Notes: a model not told the origin generated them from the letters alone. 64,000 nt of DNA from Paraburkholderia sabiae (GCF_030412785.1 NZ_CP125297.1:248001-312000), one strand, 5' to 3'. Shown: positions 44,475 to 53,812, counted from the stretch's first letter. Program-made: numbers and translations.

Positions 44475-44972
44475 GCGAGAAAGCCGTTGACGTCGTGACC
44501 AGTATGAGTATTGCTGCCATGCTGTTTGATTATAGCCGACGTTCGTCGTTAAGAAACGGTACATCGGTTGCGTGGCAGTTTGCTGCCGTTCCCGAACCGG
44601 CGTCGGAGAATGGCACTTCTCACTCTCGACGAACTGGTCTTCGCCCCCGGTACGGACCTTAAGATCTGTCGAAAGCGGCCGTATACGTGACATACACCTG
44701 CGTTTCTATACCCGCCTTGGAATGAGACGCTTCATTCGTCGCGTGTCCAGCGACTGCTTTGTAGCGTCATTGCTCAGCGCTTATAAGCGGCAAGGATCGC
44801 CGTTCGACTTCACGGTCGTGATCGTCAATAATCGCCCATCCTGAAGCCACAAACGTGGACAATGGCGATACATTGATTCCAGCCGGTCGAAAACCTGATT
44901 GCAACGCGGGTGGCGAAAAGGCCGGGCTCGGAATACGAAAGTGAATTCTGATAAAAGCGGGGGAACCTAGGC
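44475..44972. other. gene-poor stretch before the DUF2130 gene
   Basis: About 500 nt. One frame ending at 44842 (HLRFYTRLGMRRFIRRVSSD and beyond) looks slightly protein-like but has no good start. The last 40 nt are purine-rich and precede the DUF2130 gene. Otherwise nothing seen. Confidence 0.4.
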
Positions 44973-46382
44973 ATGCACGAAATCATTTGCCCGCACTGCG
45001 GGAAAGCGTTCAAGATTGACGAGGCGGGGTACGCGGACATCCTAAAACAGGTGCGCGATAGCGAGTTCGAGCAGCAATTGCACGAGCGACTTGAGCTGGC
45101 CGAGCAGGACAAGCGAAATGCCGTTGAGCTTGCCACGACCAAAGTTGCTAGCGAGTTGAAGGAGGCTTCCGTAGCGAAGGACTCCGAGATCAAAGAACTG
45201 AAGGCCAAGATCGATGCGGCGGAAGTCGTGCGGAAGCTGGCCATTACCGAGGCGCTCAACGCTGTGGAGAAAGAGCGTGACGTGCTTGCGAACGAACTTG
45301 AGCAGGCAAGGCGTGAAACGGAATCTGCTGCGAAGCTGGCCGAGGCGAACCTTTTGAACGAGCTGCAGAAGGCTGCCGCGGCGAAGGACGCTGCGATTCA
45401 GGAGCTGACATCCAAGCTCGGCGCAATAGAGGTTGCGCAGAAGCTTGCAATTTCGGAGGCTGTTGGCAAAGTCGAGAAAGAGCGGGATGAATTGAGGAAT
45501 GGCCTCGAACGAGCCGCGCTTGAAAAGCAGCTTGCCGAGAAGTCGCTTAAGGACAAATACGAGACACAGATCAAAGATCGCGATGATGCAATCGAGCGTC
45601 TCCGTGACATGAAGGCTCGCCTGTCGACCAAGATGGTTGGCGAAACTCTCGAGCAGCATTGCGAGACAGAGTTCAACCGCATTCGAGCGACAGCATTTCC
45701 GAGAGCCTATTTCGAGAAGGATAACGATGCGCGAACCGGCAGCAAGGGCGACTACATTTTTCGTGACACGGACGAAGCGGGCACTGAGATCGTTTCCATC
45801 ATGTTCGAAATGAAGAACGAAAATGATCGAACGGCGACGAAGAACAGAAACGAGGAATTTCTGAAGGAGCTCGACAAAGATCGTACCGAGAAGGGGTGCG
45901 AATATGCGGTGCTGGTTTCTCTACTGGAACCCGACAACGATCTCTACAACACTGGGATCGTTGACGTCTTCCACCGCTTTCCGAAGATGTACGTCGTCCG
46001 GCCGCAGTTCTTCATTCCGATCATCACGCTGCTGCGAAATGCTGCGATGAACTCTCTCACGTATAAGTCGGAGCTGGCGCTCGTCAAGGCGCAGAACATT
46101 GACATCACGAAGTTTGAAGGTGAGCTTGAGACTTTTAAGGCGGCATTCGCGCGAAATTATGACCTCGCCTCCGGACACTTCCAAAAAGCCATCGCGGAGA
46201 TCGATAAGTCAATCGACCATCTGCAGAAGACGAAAGACGCCCTCCTGGGCACCGATCGAAACCTTCGTCTTGCGAACGACAAGGCGCAGGATGTGACGAT
46301 CAAGAAGCTAACTCGGGGCAACTCGACAATGGCGGCAAAGTTTGCCGAACTTAAGAACCAAAATCCTTCCGATGCCGGTTAA
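44973..46382 (+). CDS. DUF2130 protein, predicted nuclease with zinc ribbon and coiled coil
   Basis: A 469-residue protein. It has an N-terminal half zinc ribbon (ICPHCGKAF, residues 5-13), then a long coiled coil (about 25-215) made of two copies of a 69-residue unit. Residues 53-121 ([20 protein letters not shown]) match 122-189 ([20 protein letters not shown]). The C-terminal DUF2130 domain has a PD-(D/E)xK-like core: GDYIFRD (D260) and FEMKNEN (E279, K281). GGGGGAA precedes the ATG. DUF2130 is widespread and of unsettled role; the nuclease motif and neighbours suggest defence or DNA processing. Confidence 0.85.
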   Translation: MHEIICPHCGKAFKIDEAGYADILKQVRDSEFEQQLHERLELAEQDKRNAVELATTKVASELKEASVAKDSEIKELKAKIDAAEVVRKLAITEALNAVEKERDVLANELEQARRETESAAKLAEANLLNELQKAAAAKDAAIQELTSKLGAIEVAQKLAISEAVGKVEKERDELRNGLERAALEKQLAEKSLKDKYETQIKDRDDAIERLRDMKARLSTKMVGETLEQHCETEFNRIRATAFPRAYFEKDNDARTGSKGDYIFRDTDEAGTEIVSIMFEMKNENDRTATKNRNEEFLKELDKDRTEKGCEYAVLVSLLEPDNDLYNTGIVDVFHRFPKMYVVRPQFFIPIITLLRNAAMNSLTYKSELALVKAQNIDITKFEGELETFKAAFARNYDLASGHFQKAIAEIDKSIDHLQKTKDALLGTDRNLRLANDKAQDVTIKKLTRGNSTMAAKFAELKNQNPSDAG

Positions 46383-46417
46383 GTCAGGATTGAAGAAAAA
46401 TATTTACGGGATATACC

Positions 46418-47644
46418 ATGACTGACAGAAGCGCCGTAGACACTATTCGGGGATATTTCTACCAGTTCGATCTGTCAATCCTCAGCATCTTGCAACTGGC
46501 GTCACCAGACGATTCCGTCGAGATCGAATGCACCGAAGACATCGACATCCGGACCGCAACGGACGTTACGGCCACGCAATGCAAGTATTACGCGAAGACG
46601 GAATACAACCACTCCGTGATCAAAGATGCGGTAAAGCACATGGTGTCCCATTTCAAAGAAAGCTTGGCGGGAACAAAACCAAAGATCTCTTACTCTATTA
46701 AAGGCCACTACGCCTCGGGTCAGGAAAAACTGGATGGAGGCATCGACGTCGATTTCCTGAAAAAACATTTCCTCACGTACTCGGAGGGGAAAGGCACTAC
46801 CAAGGTTACGCGCTACCACTATTCGGAGCTTGGCCTTTCCGATGCGGATCTCGAGGAATTCCTGAAACGCTTCACCATCGACGTTAGGGCGAAAGAGTTT
46901 GACGAACAATACCGCGAGGTACTCGAAGCCGTCCGAGCTATCTTCGGAGGCACGTCGTTCTCGGCCGAATACTTCTACTACAACAACGCACTAGCCGTTA
47001 TCCGCGAGCTCTCGATCAAACCGGTGCCGGAGGACCGGAGAATCACGAAGAAGGAGTTCCTAACAAGAATCAACACCTCCACGATCCTGTTCAATGAGTG
47101 GTTCATAGAGAAGAAGGGCAAGAAGGCACATCTTGCGGCGCTCCGCAAGGAATACTTCACGGAGCTCAACGTATCCCCGCATGAGCGCTTCTTCCTAGTC
47201 GAGGCGGACGCTGCTGGCTCGTACGTTCGGAGCGACCTCAAGGACCTCTTCTTCGAGCTTTCCAGGAAGTGGGCGAAGCTGTCCGCGCGAGAGCCCTCCC
47301 CCTTCTGCCCGTACATCTACGTCCACGGCGTACCAGACGACGAGCTGCTCGCGCTGAAGAGAGAGCTGAGCGTGGAAGGGTTCAAGCTCATTGACGGCCA
47401 CGACTTCCAAGGCGCGGACTTCAGCTATCACTCAATCACGCAGAAAGCCACGCATGGCAATGGGGTAAAGATCAAGGTCCTGAACACCCTTCCTAACGTT
47501 GAGCAAACCGTGGATGCCGTTACCAAGACCCGACGCATCTACCAGTTCCACCTGGGCAGCGGCTACTTCGACTACGAAAAGCCGGCAGTTCGGCACGTCA
47601 AGATTCAGGTAGAGCGGCTTTCGGACGTCAAATCCATCATCTAA
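46418..47644 (+). CDS. Cap4/DUF4297-like dsDNA nuclease (probable HerA partner)
   Basis: A 408-residue protein. The N-terminus fits the DUF4297/Cap4 nuclease fold: GYFYQFDLSILSILQLAS, then a glutamate-rich strand (VEIECTEDIDI, E35 and E37) and the QCKYY strand (Q54, K56), a PD-(D/E)xK variant. The remainder (about 110-400) is a mixed domain with no recognised family; it may recognise a trigger or partner. The gene is 35 nt after DUF2130 and 10 nt before a HerA ATPase gene, the same pairing as in DUF4297-HerA defence systems. The nuclease family is assigned by pattern and context. Confidence 0.7.
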   Translation: MTDRSAVDTIRGYFYQFDLSILSILQLASPDDSVEIECTEDIDIRTATDVTATQCKYYAKTEYNHSVIKDAVKHMVSHFKESLAGTKPKISYSIKGHYASGQEKLDGGIDVDFLKKHFLTYSEGKGTTKVTRYHYSELGLSDADLEEFLKRFTIDVRAKEFDEQYREVLEAVRAIFGGTSFSAEYFYYNNALAVIRELSIKPVPEDRRITKKEFLTRINTSTILFNEWFIEKKGKKAHLAALRKEYFTELNVSPHERFFLVEADAAGSYVRSDLKDLFFELSRKWAKLSAREPSPFCPYIYVHGVPDDELLALKRELSVEGFKLIDGHDFQGADFSYHSITQKATHGNGVKIKVLNTLPNVEQTVDAVTKTRRIYQFHLGSGYFDYEKPAVRHVKIQVERLSDVKSII

Positions 47645-47654
47645 CCGTAGGCAC

Positions 47655-49346
47655 ATGAACATGGCAAACGCGCAGGAAGAAGAGCAAATCAACGCCCAGG
47701 TAATCGCAGTCTTCCCCGACAAGGTACGCATCGTTGTGGACGACCTCGAAGACTTCAAGGTAGCGGAAGAATCGCTGAAAGTCGGCTCTTACGTGAAGAT
47801 CGCTGACAACGAGAACGCGATCCTCATAGCCATTATCGAGAACTTCCAGATCGCCGTCAGTTCGGACGGGAAACGGGACCACATCATCGAAGCCTTCCCG
47901 CTTGGCATCCTGAGGGACGGCAAATTCGAGCGCGGCGGCGATTCGCTCGCGATCCCGCCGAAGGAAGTCCAGCCCGCGACCATCGCTGATATCAAGAAGA
48001 TTTACGACGACTCAGTGCCTGAAGCGGAGAGGTTCCGCTTTGCGACGCTGGCGTCGAACAAGAACGTCCCCGTTCCCGTCAACGGAAACAAGTTCTTCAA
48101 CAAGCACATCGCCGTGGTCGGCTCCACGGGGTCAGGCAAGTCGCATACCCTCGCTACCGTCATCCAGAACGCGGTAAAAGAAAAGAACGGCGACTTCTCG
48201 CTCAACAACTCGCACGTGATCGTCTTCGACATCCACTCGGAGTACAAGTCAGCCTTCCCTTCGGCAAACCACATCGACATCTCAAACCTGATCTTGCCGT
48301 ACTGGATGCTGAACAGTGAAGAGCTGGAAGAGTTCTTCCTCGACACTGAAGCTAATGACCACAACCAGAGAAACATTTTCAAGGAAGCGATCATCAGGGA
48401 CCGCCGCGAAAAGTTCAGTGGTTCCGAGGCCGAAAAACAAAAGATCCACCTCGACACGCCTATCCTATTCGACATCAAAGAAGTGCTTGCGTACGCAAAC
48501 GCAAAGAACGAAGAGATGGTCGATACTGGAGAAGTCTACGCGGCTAGCAACAAGGAAAAGGCCGGTCAGCCAAAATACACACAGGGCAGCCTTTACGGGA
48601 AGCTGACCAATTTCGTGAATCGGCTCGAAAACAAGGTCAACGACAGTCGGCTTGATTTCTTCCTCGGCGAGAAATCAAAGAGCATCACGTTTGAAGAAAC
48701 GCTCCAAAAACTGCTCGGGTACCCTTCGAAAGGAAATTCGAACGTGACCGTCATTGACCTCAGCGGAGTTCCATTCGAGGTGCTGAGCATAACGGTCTCA
48801 CTCATCTCGCGCCTCGTTTTCGAGTACGGGTATGTCTACAAGCGTATGCGCTGTGCCAAGGACCCTAACGAGAAGGTTAACAACGACGTGCCAATCCTGC
48901 TTGTCTACGAAGAGGCACACAAGTATGTCCCGAACAGCGAGCTATCCAAGTACCGCTCATCCAAAGTCTCCATTGAGCGGATCGCGAAGGAGGGACGGAA
49001 GTACGGCGTTACCTTGTTGCTTGCCAGCCAGCGCCCCTCCGAGATATCCGAAACGATCTTCTCTCAATGTAGCAACTTTATTGCGATGCGCCTTACCAAT
49101 CCAGCGGACCAAGGGTACGTGAAGAAGCTGCTTCCGGACTCGCTCGGCTCGCTGATCGACAAGATGACGTCGTTCCGGCAAGGTGAAGCGCTGCTGGTCG
49201 GTGAATCCATAATCCTTCCGTCGATCGTCCAGATCGACCAGTGCGCTGACGCCCCATCTTCCAACGATATCCCGTACTGGCAGCTCTGGAAGGAGGAGTG
49301 GAAGGACATGGACTTCGCGGCCATCAGGGCGGAGTGGTACAAGTAA
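47655..49346 (+). CDS. herA: HerA-like hexameric ATPase
   Basis: HerA/FtsK-type ATPases translocate DNA and form complexes with partner nucleases. The 563-residue protein has an N-terminal HAS-barrel-like beta region (1-110). Walker A is VVGSTGSGKSHTL (about 154-166), a conserved strand is IVFDIHSEYKSAF (189), and Walker B is ILLVYEEAHKYVP (about 414-426). A sensor/Arg-finger region follows with TLLLASQRPSEIS and NFIAMRLTNPADQGYVKKLL. An internal ATG two codons in is possible. It is transcribed with the upstream nuclease gene, so the two likely form one complex. Confidence 0.92.
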   Translation: MNMANAQEEEQINAQVIAVFPDKVRIVVDDLEDFKVAEESLKVGSYVKIADNENAILIAIIENFQIAVSSDGKRDHIIEAFPLGILRDGKFERGGDSLAIPPKEVQPATIADIKKIYDDSVPEAERFRFATLASNKNVPVPVNGNKFFNKHIAVVGSTGSGKSHTLATVIQNAVKEKNGDFSLNNSHVIVFDIHSEYKSAFPSANHIDISNLILPYWMLNSEELEEFFLDTEANDHNQRNIFKEAIIRDRREKFSGSEAEKQKIHLDTPILFDIKEVLAYANAKNEEMVDTGEVYAASNKEKAGQPKYTQGSLYGKLTNFVNRLENKVNDSRLDFFLGEKSKSITFEETLQKLLGYPSKGNSNVTVIDLSGVPFEVLSITVSLISRLVFEYGYVYKRMRCAKDPNEKVNNDVPILLVYEEAHKYVPNSELSKYRSSKVSIERIAKEGRKYGVTLLLASQRPSEISETIFSQCSNFIAMRLTNPADQGYVKKLLPDSLGSLIDKMTSFRQGEALLVGESIILPSIVQIDQCADAPSSNDIPYWQLWKEEWKDMDFAAIRAEWYK

Positions 49347-49674
49347 CCCCCCGCACGGTGTGCGTAGGGGCACCAAGAGATTGATGGGCAAACAGTCCGA
49401 GTTGGGTTCCGCTATCAATGGTCGGTTTCATGGCGAGGGGCCTTTTTCGAAGAACCGATGACGAAGAGGAGTCCGAGGTTGCCCTTTGTGAGGCGCATCA
49501 GGAGCGCCGCCTCGGAACACGTTGAGTACGCAAGTATCTCGCTTTCACTTGAAAATTCGTTGATATCCGGAAACACGGCTTCCTGCGGACCTTACGAGTT
49601 GCATTGCTCCATGCACATGCGTTAGGTTTGCACATATCCCGCCGTGGGCGGGAGCCACAAGGAGAGGGTTTTAT
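49347..49674. other. gap before the HU gene
   Basis: About 330 nt without a gene. It probably contains the HU promoter, but I find no strong -35/-10 pair. Confidence 0.4.
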
Positions 49675-49953
49675 ATGAACAAGCAGGAACTCATCGACGC
49701 AGTCGCCGCCAGCACGGGCGAAAGCAAGTCCAGCACGGGCGAGGCCCTTGATGCCATCCTCGAGGTTGTGACTGCTGCGGTGACGCGTGGCGAGACGGTG
49801 CAACTGATAGGCTTCGGTTCGTTCTCAACGGGCGCCCGGGCTGAGCGTACGGGCCGCAATCCTTCGACGGGCGAGACGCTCACGATACCTGCCGCTAAAA
49901 CCGTCAAGTTCACCGCCGGGAAAGGATTCAAGGACGCTGTCAACGCGGCGTAA
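49675..49953 (+). CDS. hup: HU-family DNA-binding protein
   Basis: HU bends and compacts DNA. The 92-residue product keeps the whole family pattern: [20 protein letters not shown], the conserved [20 protein letters not shown] arm and [29 protein letters not shown] precedes the ATG. A strong terminator follows. It may be a plasmid copy assisting replication or recombination; its position next to the defence island and integrase is notable. Confidence 0.95.
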   Translation: MNKQELIDAVAASTGESKSSTGEALDAILEVVTAAVTRGETVQLIGFGSFSTGARAERTGRNPSTGETLTIPAAKTVKFTAGKGFKDAVNAA

Positions 49954-49994
49954 GGTGCCGGCCTGACTGGCCATTTCGGCTGCATGTCGTACAC

Positions 49995-50025
49995 GCCCGC
50001 CATCAGTCAGATGGCGGGCTTTTTT
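49995..50025 (+). terminator. rho-independent terminator after hup
   Basis: Perfect 10-bp arms GCCCGCCATC and GATGGCGGGC with a 5-nt loop, followed by TTTTTT. A textbook terminator 42 nt past the stop. Confidence 0.9.
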
Positions 50026-50072
50026 CGGTCGGCGCGAAGTGCCGACTCATCCGGCTTCCGCCGCCTTAGCGA

Positions 50073-50342
50073 TCAGGGTCGTGCAAAATCGTCTGGCGTC
50101 AGTTGGAGCTTCGCAGCGGGATGAGCGAGCAGCTTGCGTTCGGCGATCGCACGGATGCGCCCGTATCCATCGCGGAACGTTTTCAGCACCTGAGCTTCGC
50201 TGGCCCGGGGATCAAGCCAGAAGTAAGCTTGCAGCGTCGTGAGCGTGATCACGCACTGCACCCTGCTATTCGCGTGGGCGAGAGCGAACGCGACGCCGCG
50301 GCGATCGGCGAGTACTCGAGGTTCGAGATCGAGGGTTTCCAT
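50073..50342 (-). CDS. DUF1488 family protein
   Basis: An 89-residue protein with the DUF1488 pattern: DRRGVAFALAHANSRVQCVI, TLTTLQAYFWLDP and YGRIRAIAERKLLAHPAAKL, ending LTPDDFARP. Common in Burkholderiales, of unknown function. It follows the toxin-antitoxin genes on the same strand but is separated from them by about 100 nt. Confidence 0.75.
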   Translation of the reverse strand: METLDLEPRVLADRRGVAFALAHANSRVQCVITLTTLQAYFWLDPRASEAQVLKTFRDGYGRIRAIAERKLLAHPAAKLQLTPDDFARP

Positions 50343-50445
50343 AGCACACGCGCGTTGAATGAATATCCGTAGCAGACGATGCCCCCTGAATCCGCCTGTT
50401 GAACACGATCGGCGCCCGTTCGAGAGGGACTTTTGGCGCGATCAA

Positions 50446-50742
50446 TCAAGATCCCTGTTTGCCCCTTGGGTAGCGTTGCCGTGCGCCGATGATGCGCACG
50501 ATTTCTATCAAACCCACCTGTTTTCTGATCCGATAGACGAGCACATAGTTGGACGTGAGTACCATTTCACGGGTACCACGAATACGTCCGGGCTTGTACA
50601 ACTCAGGACGCGCGGGCAACGCGTCGGTCTGTCGTTCTATCCGGTCATCCAGCTCAAGTGCGGCGGTGGGGTTGTCCTGCGCGATATAGTCGAAAAGCCT
50701 GTTGCGATCCTCGCGTGCCTTCGGGCGCCACTCGACGATCAA
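50446..50742 (-). CDS. parE: ParE/RelE-superfamily toxin
   Basis: A 98-residue protein with the RelE/ParE fold: MIVEWRPKAREDRNRLFDYI, then NPTAALELDDRIERQTDALP, then PGRIRGTREMVLTSNYVLVY and VEIVRII. ParE toxins poison gyrase; whether this one acts on gyrase or on mRNA is not decided by the sequence. It overlaps the upstream 152-residue gene by 4 nt (ATGA), the classic toxin-antitoxin arrangement. Confidence 0.88.
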   Translation of the reverse strand: MIVEWRPKAREDRNRLFDYIAQDNPTAALELDDRIERQTDALPARPELYKPGRIRGTREMVLTSNYVLVYRIRKQVGLIEIVRIIGARQRYPRGKQGS

Positions 50743-51197
50743 GATTTAGCCCCGGCTCGGGCGATCTTCCTGCGCAGCGCCGCCTTCTTTTCAACCATCT
50801 CCTGCTGCACCTGTGCGTGCGGCACGTTTGGGCGAGGGTCGTCGAGCGACTCCTGCACCTGCTCACGAAACCACCTGTCATACGCGCGTGCGGCGTGTGC
50901 CTCCTTGAGCGCGGCAGACCGATCGGGTCGGGTGACGCGCTCGGCTGCCTGTGGATCGTAGCCGGCCGCGTCCACGTCGAAGTGGCTGATGCCCATATCG
51001 CGCAGGAAGCTCACCAGCGTTTCCAGCTTGCGAAACACACGGACGTCGCCGCGCTTGGCCGCGAGAAAACGCTCAGTCCGGCCATAGTGTGCCGAGATCG
51101 TCCAGCCGTTGCCGTGGCCAACGACATGCGCCGCACGTACAGCGCCTGCTTCCACGAGCTGGGAGAGGGTTTTCTGGTCGATGGTTTCGGTTGCCAT
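50739..51197 (-). CDS. antitoxin-like protein paired with ParE
   Basis: A 152-residue protein. The first 80 residues carry a small globular start with WTISAHYGRTERFLAAKRGD, then FRKLETLVSFLRDMGISHFD. The C-terminal part is helical and charged (RPDRSAALKEAHAARAYDRW, then VQEMVEKKAALRRKIA), suited to wrapping a toxin. It is longer than usual ParD antitoxins, so it may be a different antitoxin family or a protein with an added DNA-binding part. ATG 51197 is chosen; the upstream open frame is a translation of another gene's strand. Confidence 0.65.
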   Translation of the reverse strand: MATETIDQKTLSQLVEAGAVRAAHVVGHGNGWTISAHYGRTERFLAAKRGDVRVFRKLETLVSFLRDMGISHFDVDAAGYDPQAAERVTRPDRSAALKEAHAARAYDRWFREQVQESLDDPRPNVPHAQVQQEMVEKKAALRRKIARAGAKS

Positions 51198-51225
51198 GTC
51201 AGTCTTCCTTGATGAGCTCGGGACG

Positions 51226-51504
51226 CTAGGCACGCACGACGGCCTCGAACTGCGGGCCGTAGCCGAGCGTATCGGGGTAGCTGTTCGCGCGTGTGGCAAG
51301 CCGGAACACGACGCACAGATCCTCGGCAATCGCCTCGTCCACGGACCACCCCGTTGTAAGATCGTACGCGCCGCACGCGCTGGCATTCCACCATGCCAGC
51401 AGGAAATCCGCCACGCGCCGGCTCTGGTGGGTGTCGCCGCGCGCGTGCTCAAGCAGGCGCTCGAGGGCCGCGCGCTCGGTAGCCGTCATCTGATCGGGCC
51501 GCAT
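51226..51504 (-). CDS. DUF7673-like small protein
   Basis: A 92-residue protein with TATERAALERLLEHARGDTH, VADFLLAWWNASACGAYDLT and AEDLCVVFRLATRANSYPD. This pattern is found in small Burkholderiales proteins (DUF7673 by memory). It is first in a minus-strand series with the toxin-antitoxin pair. Function unknown. Confidence 0.7.
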   Translation of the reverse strand: MRPDQMTATERAALERLLEHARGDTHQSRRVADFLLAWWNASACGAYDLTTGWSVDEAIAEDLCVVFRLATRANSYPDTLGYGPQFEAVVRA

Positions 51505-51565
51505 CGTTTTCGCTCCGTAAAGGCCAGCTCGCGCTGGGGATCCTGCGTCTGATTCTATAATTGTA

Positions 51566-51596
51566 CAGCACCCATTTTATTGTAAACTGGGTGCTG
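51566..51596. promoter_or_regulatory. inverted repeat with promoter-like sequence upstream of the DUF7673 gene
   Basis: Arms CAGCACCCA and TGGGTGCTG, 9 bp, perfect, 13-nt AT-rich spacer. On the minus strand TTTACA and TACAAT flank one arm, so the palindrome could be an operator over the promoter of the DUF7673/toxin genes. A terminator for the integrase gene is the alternative, but there is no U-run. Confidence 0.5.
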
Positions 51597-51628
51597 CGTA
51601 ATTCTCGCAATCGATCCGTTCGCTTCCC

Positions 51629-53335
51629 TCATTTTCTGACATCGAAAGCCTCGCCGATCTGCCGCGCGCGCTTCACTTCGTCGCTGTGCAGATAAATGGA
51701 CGTCGTGGAAACGGAGGCGTGCCGCAGGTTGTCGCGCACCGTGGTGAGCTCGGCGCCGTGCGCAAGCGCGAAGGTAGCGTGGGTGTGGCGAATCCAGTGT
51801 GGGCTCGCGCGTCGCAGCTTCTGTGCGAGCGGCGGGTGATCGGTCTCGATCGCATTGGCGGCAAGCAGCAGGAAGCGCTCGAGGACGCTCCACAGCCGCA
51901 CACTGCTGATGGCCGCGTCACTGTCCGTTTCCAGGCTGCCGATGATCGGCGTGTCCGGCCGCCAGCGCGCAGGAGTAGTCGGCAGCTGGCGCCCGGCCAG
52001 ATAGCGGGCCAGTGCCTCCCACGCCAGCGGCGGCAGCGCCACCCGCGCGATCTTGCCGCCTTTGCCGGTGACGCGCAGCCAGTGTTCGCCGCGTGCATCC
52101 GTCTCAACGTGGCCGAGCGTCGCGCCGACGAGTTCACCCGCGCGCAGGCCCGTCGCAAAGCCGAAATCGAGCAGAAAGCGTAGCCGCTGCGCGGCGGGTA
52201 CCGTCCAGCCGTCAGACCACTCAAGCCCGTCGGCCATCGTCCGCACCAGCGCCCATTCGCCGTCGGTAAAGGCGCGCGATGCATCGAGCACGGACGCCGT
52301 CTTGCCACCGCGCACCCTGATGCCCGCAAAGGGGTTAGCCAGCACGTAGCGCTGTTCGATGAGCCAGCGGAACAGGGCGCCAAGAATCGACAGCGCGTGC
52401 GCAACCGAGCGCGCCGACAGGCTGCCGTTAAACGGCCGCCAGTCGGGCGACGTGCGCGGTCGCACCCGGCCGATCCAGCGGCTGCGCGGCGACGGGTGCC
52501 GCAAGAAGGTCCGGTACGCGATCGCATCCTCGGTCGTCAGCGACGACAGCGCACGGCCGCGTTCGACGATCGCCCACAGGATCAGCCGCTCTGCTTCCTT
52601 GCGATACGTTCGCTGCGTGGCGGGCGACTCGTGCAGCGATAGCCACGTCTGTACGGCTTGGTAGTCGTTGGACGCGTTGAGCGTGCAGGTCGCGGGCGGC
52701 GCGCGGAACGTGCCAGCGGAGCCGTCGACCTCGTGGGGCAGTTTGAGGGTTTCCCGCGGCACGATGTCGCCACGCTGGCTGGCGACAACCAGCGCGCGGG
52801 CTCTTTCCGTGAGGGCGGGCCAGGCGGCGAAGAAGGCCTCGATGGTCCGGGCGCTGGCCGCGCCGAGCCCCGGCACGGCTTTCCACCACTGGCGCCGGCG
52901 CGGGATGCGCACGGTCAGATCGGCGAGCGTCGTGATGCCGTGTGCGTGCAGCACGCGCACCGCGCGGGGAGTGAACCACTGTGCGATGTCGTCGGCGATC
53001 TGCGGTTCGGGCGGGCGCGCCGTGCGCAGCACGTTGACCGCGTGCGCCATGGTCTTCGCATGCTGTTCGCGCTCCTGCGCGGGATGCGAGAGAAGGGCGG
53101 CCAGATCGTCCCGGTGGACCGCACACGCGACATCGAGCAGCTTGCGGCGAATACGGCCGAGCACCCCGCGCGCCGACCTTCCGTTTCCGAGCGCCGAAGG
53201 CAGATAGCGCTCTACGGCCTGCCGGACCGGCACGCCGGCGTACCACGCGCGCAGCACCGCGAGTTCATCCGCGTCCGGAAAGCCAGCGGGCTCCCCGGGA
53301 AGAGGGGTCATATCGTGGACAGGGCGATTTTCCAT
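51629..53335 (-). CDS. XerC/D-type tyrosine recombinase with long N-terminal extension
   Basis: A 568-residue site-specific recombinase. The N-terminal 190 residues are a plasmid-type integrase extension containing a helix-hairpin-helix-like segment (VRVLHAHGITTLADLTVRIP). A SAM-like core-binding domain follows (about 210-340, SPATQRTYRKEAERLILWAI). The catalytic domain keeps the Arg in FATGLRAGELVG, the Lys in VTGKGGKIA, HxxR in PHWIRHTHATF, and the final LRHASVSTTSIYLHSDE with the nucleophile Tyr. All catalytic residues are present. It may resolve multimers or move the adjacent region. Confidence 0.92.
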   Translation of the reverse strand: MENRPVHDMTPLPGEPAGFPDADELAVLRAWYAGVPVRQAVERYLPSALGNGRSARGVLGRIRRKLLDVACAVHRDDLAALLSHPAQEREQHAKTMAHAVNVLRTARPPEPQIADDIAQWFTPRAVRVLHAHGITTLADLTVRIPRRRQWWKAVPGLGAASARTIEAFFAAWPALTERARALVVASQRGDIVPRETLKLPHEVDGSAGTFRAPPATCTLNASNDYQAVQTWLSLHESPATQRTYRKEAERLILWAIVERGRALSSLTTEDAIAYRTFLRHPSPRSRWIGRVRPRTSPDWRPFNGSLSARSVAHALSILGALFRWLIEQRYVLANPFAGIRVRGGKTASVLDASRAFTDGEWALVRTMADGLEWSDGWTVPAAQRLRFLLDFGFATGLRAGELVGATLGHVETDARGEHWLRVTGKGGKIARVALPPLAWEALARYLAGRQLPTTPARWRPDTPIIGSLETDSDAAISSVRLWSVLERFLLLAANAIETDHPPLAQKLRRASPHWIRHTHATFALAHGAELTTVRDNLRHASVSTTSIYLHSDEVKRARQIGEAFDVRK

Positions 53336-53812
53336 CAGTGCAGTTTAGATGAAAAACCGGCACCTAAAGATAAGAATAGTTATCTTAATAGCTGCGTTTG
53401 CGACTCGATTTTTCGATCATTCCGGTTCGCTTCCTGCCCGGAGTGCCAACTTTGGTGAGGTCGCGACGGTCCCGTCATTTCTGTGGAGTTAAGCAAAAGA
53501 CGTCGCAAACGACAGCTATTGCTTAACAAAACGCGCCTGCTTCGAGGGATAACCCTGGTATGCAGCGGTGATTTGTACGTCGACCGAGCGGTGCACGTGC
53601 CTGGAGCGTTGCGCCAGGGCGGCGCATTCGGAATCAGAGTTCAGCTGCCGCAACGGCAAGTTGGGCTCACCCGGCTAGGTAAGACGGTGGCGATCAGTTG
53701 TACGAAGGGACGCGTCGAGGGTGTATGCGATACTGCTTGCGGACACTCTGATGCTGTTCATCGAATAGCCGCTCGCACTGCCATCCGTTCCGAAGCGAGT
53801 GCAGGAACGAAA
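53336..53812. other. gap between the integrase and LysR genes with an AT-rich palindrome
   Basis: About 480 nt with no supported gene. It holds AAGATAA-N6-TTATCTT (53367-53386), 32 nt upstream of the integrase ATG, a possible operator or recombination site. The rest has only opposite-strand frames without ribosome sites. Confidence 0.5.

Noticed and set aside
52428..53246. 272-residue minus-strand frame inside the integrase gene
   Set aside because: Alanine- and arginine-rich out-of-frame translation of GC-rich coding sequence.
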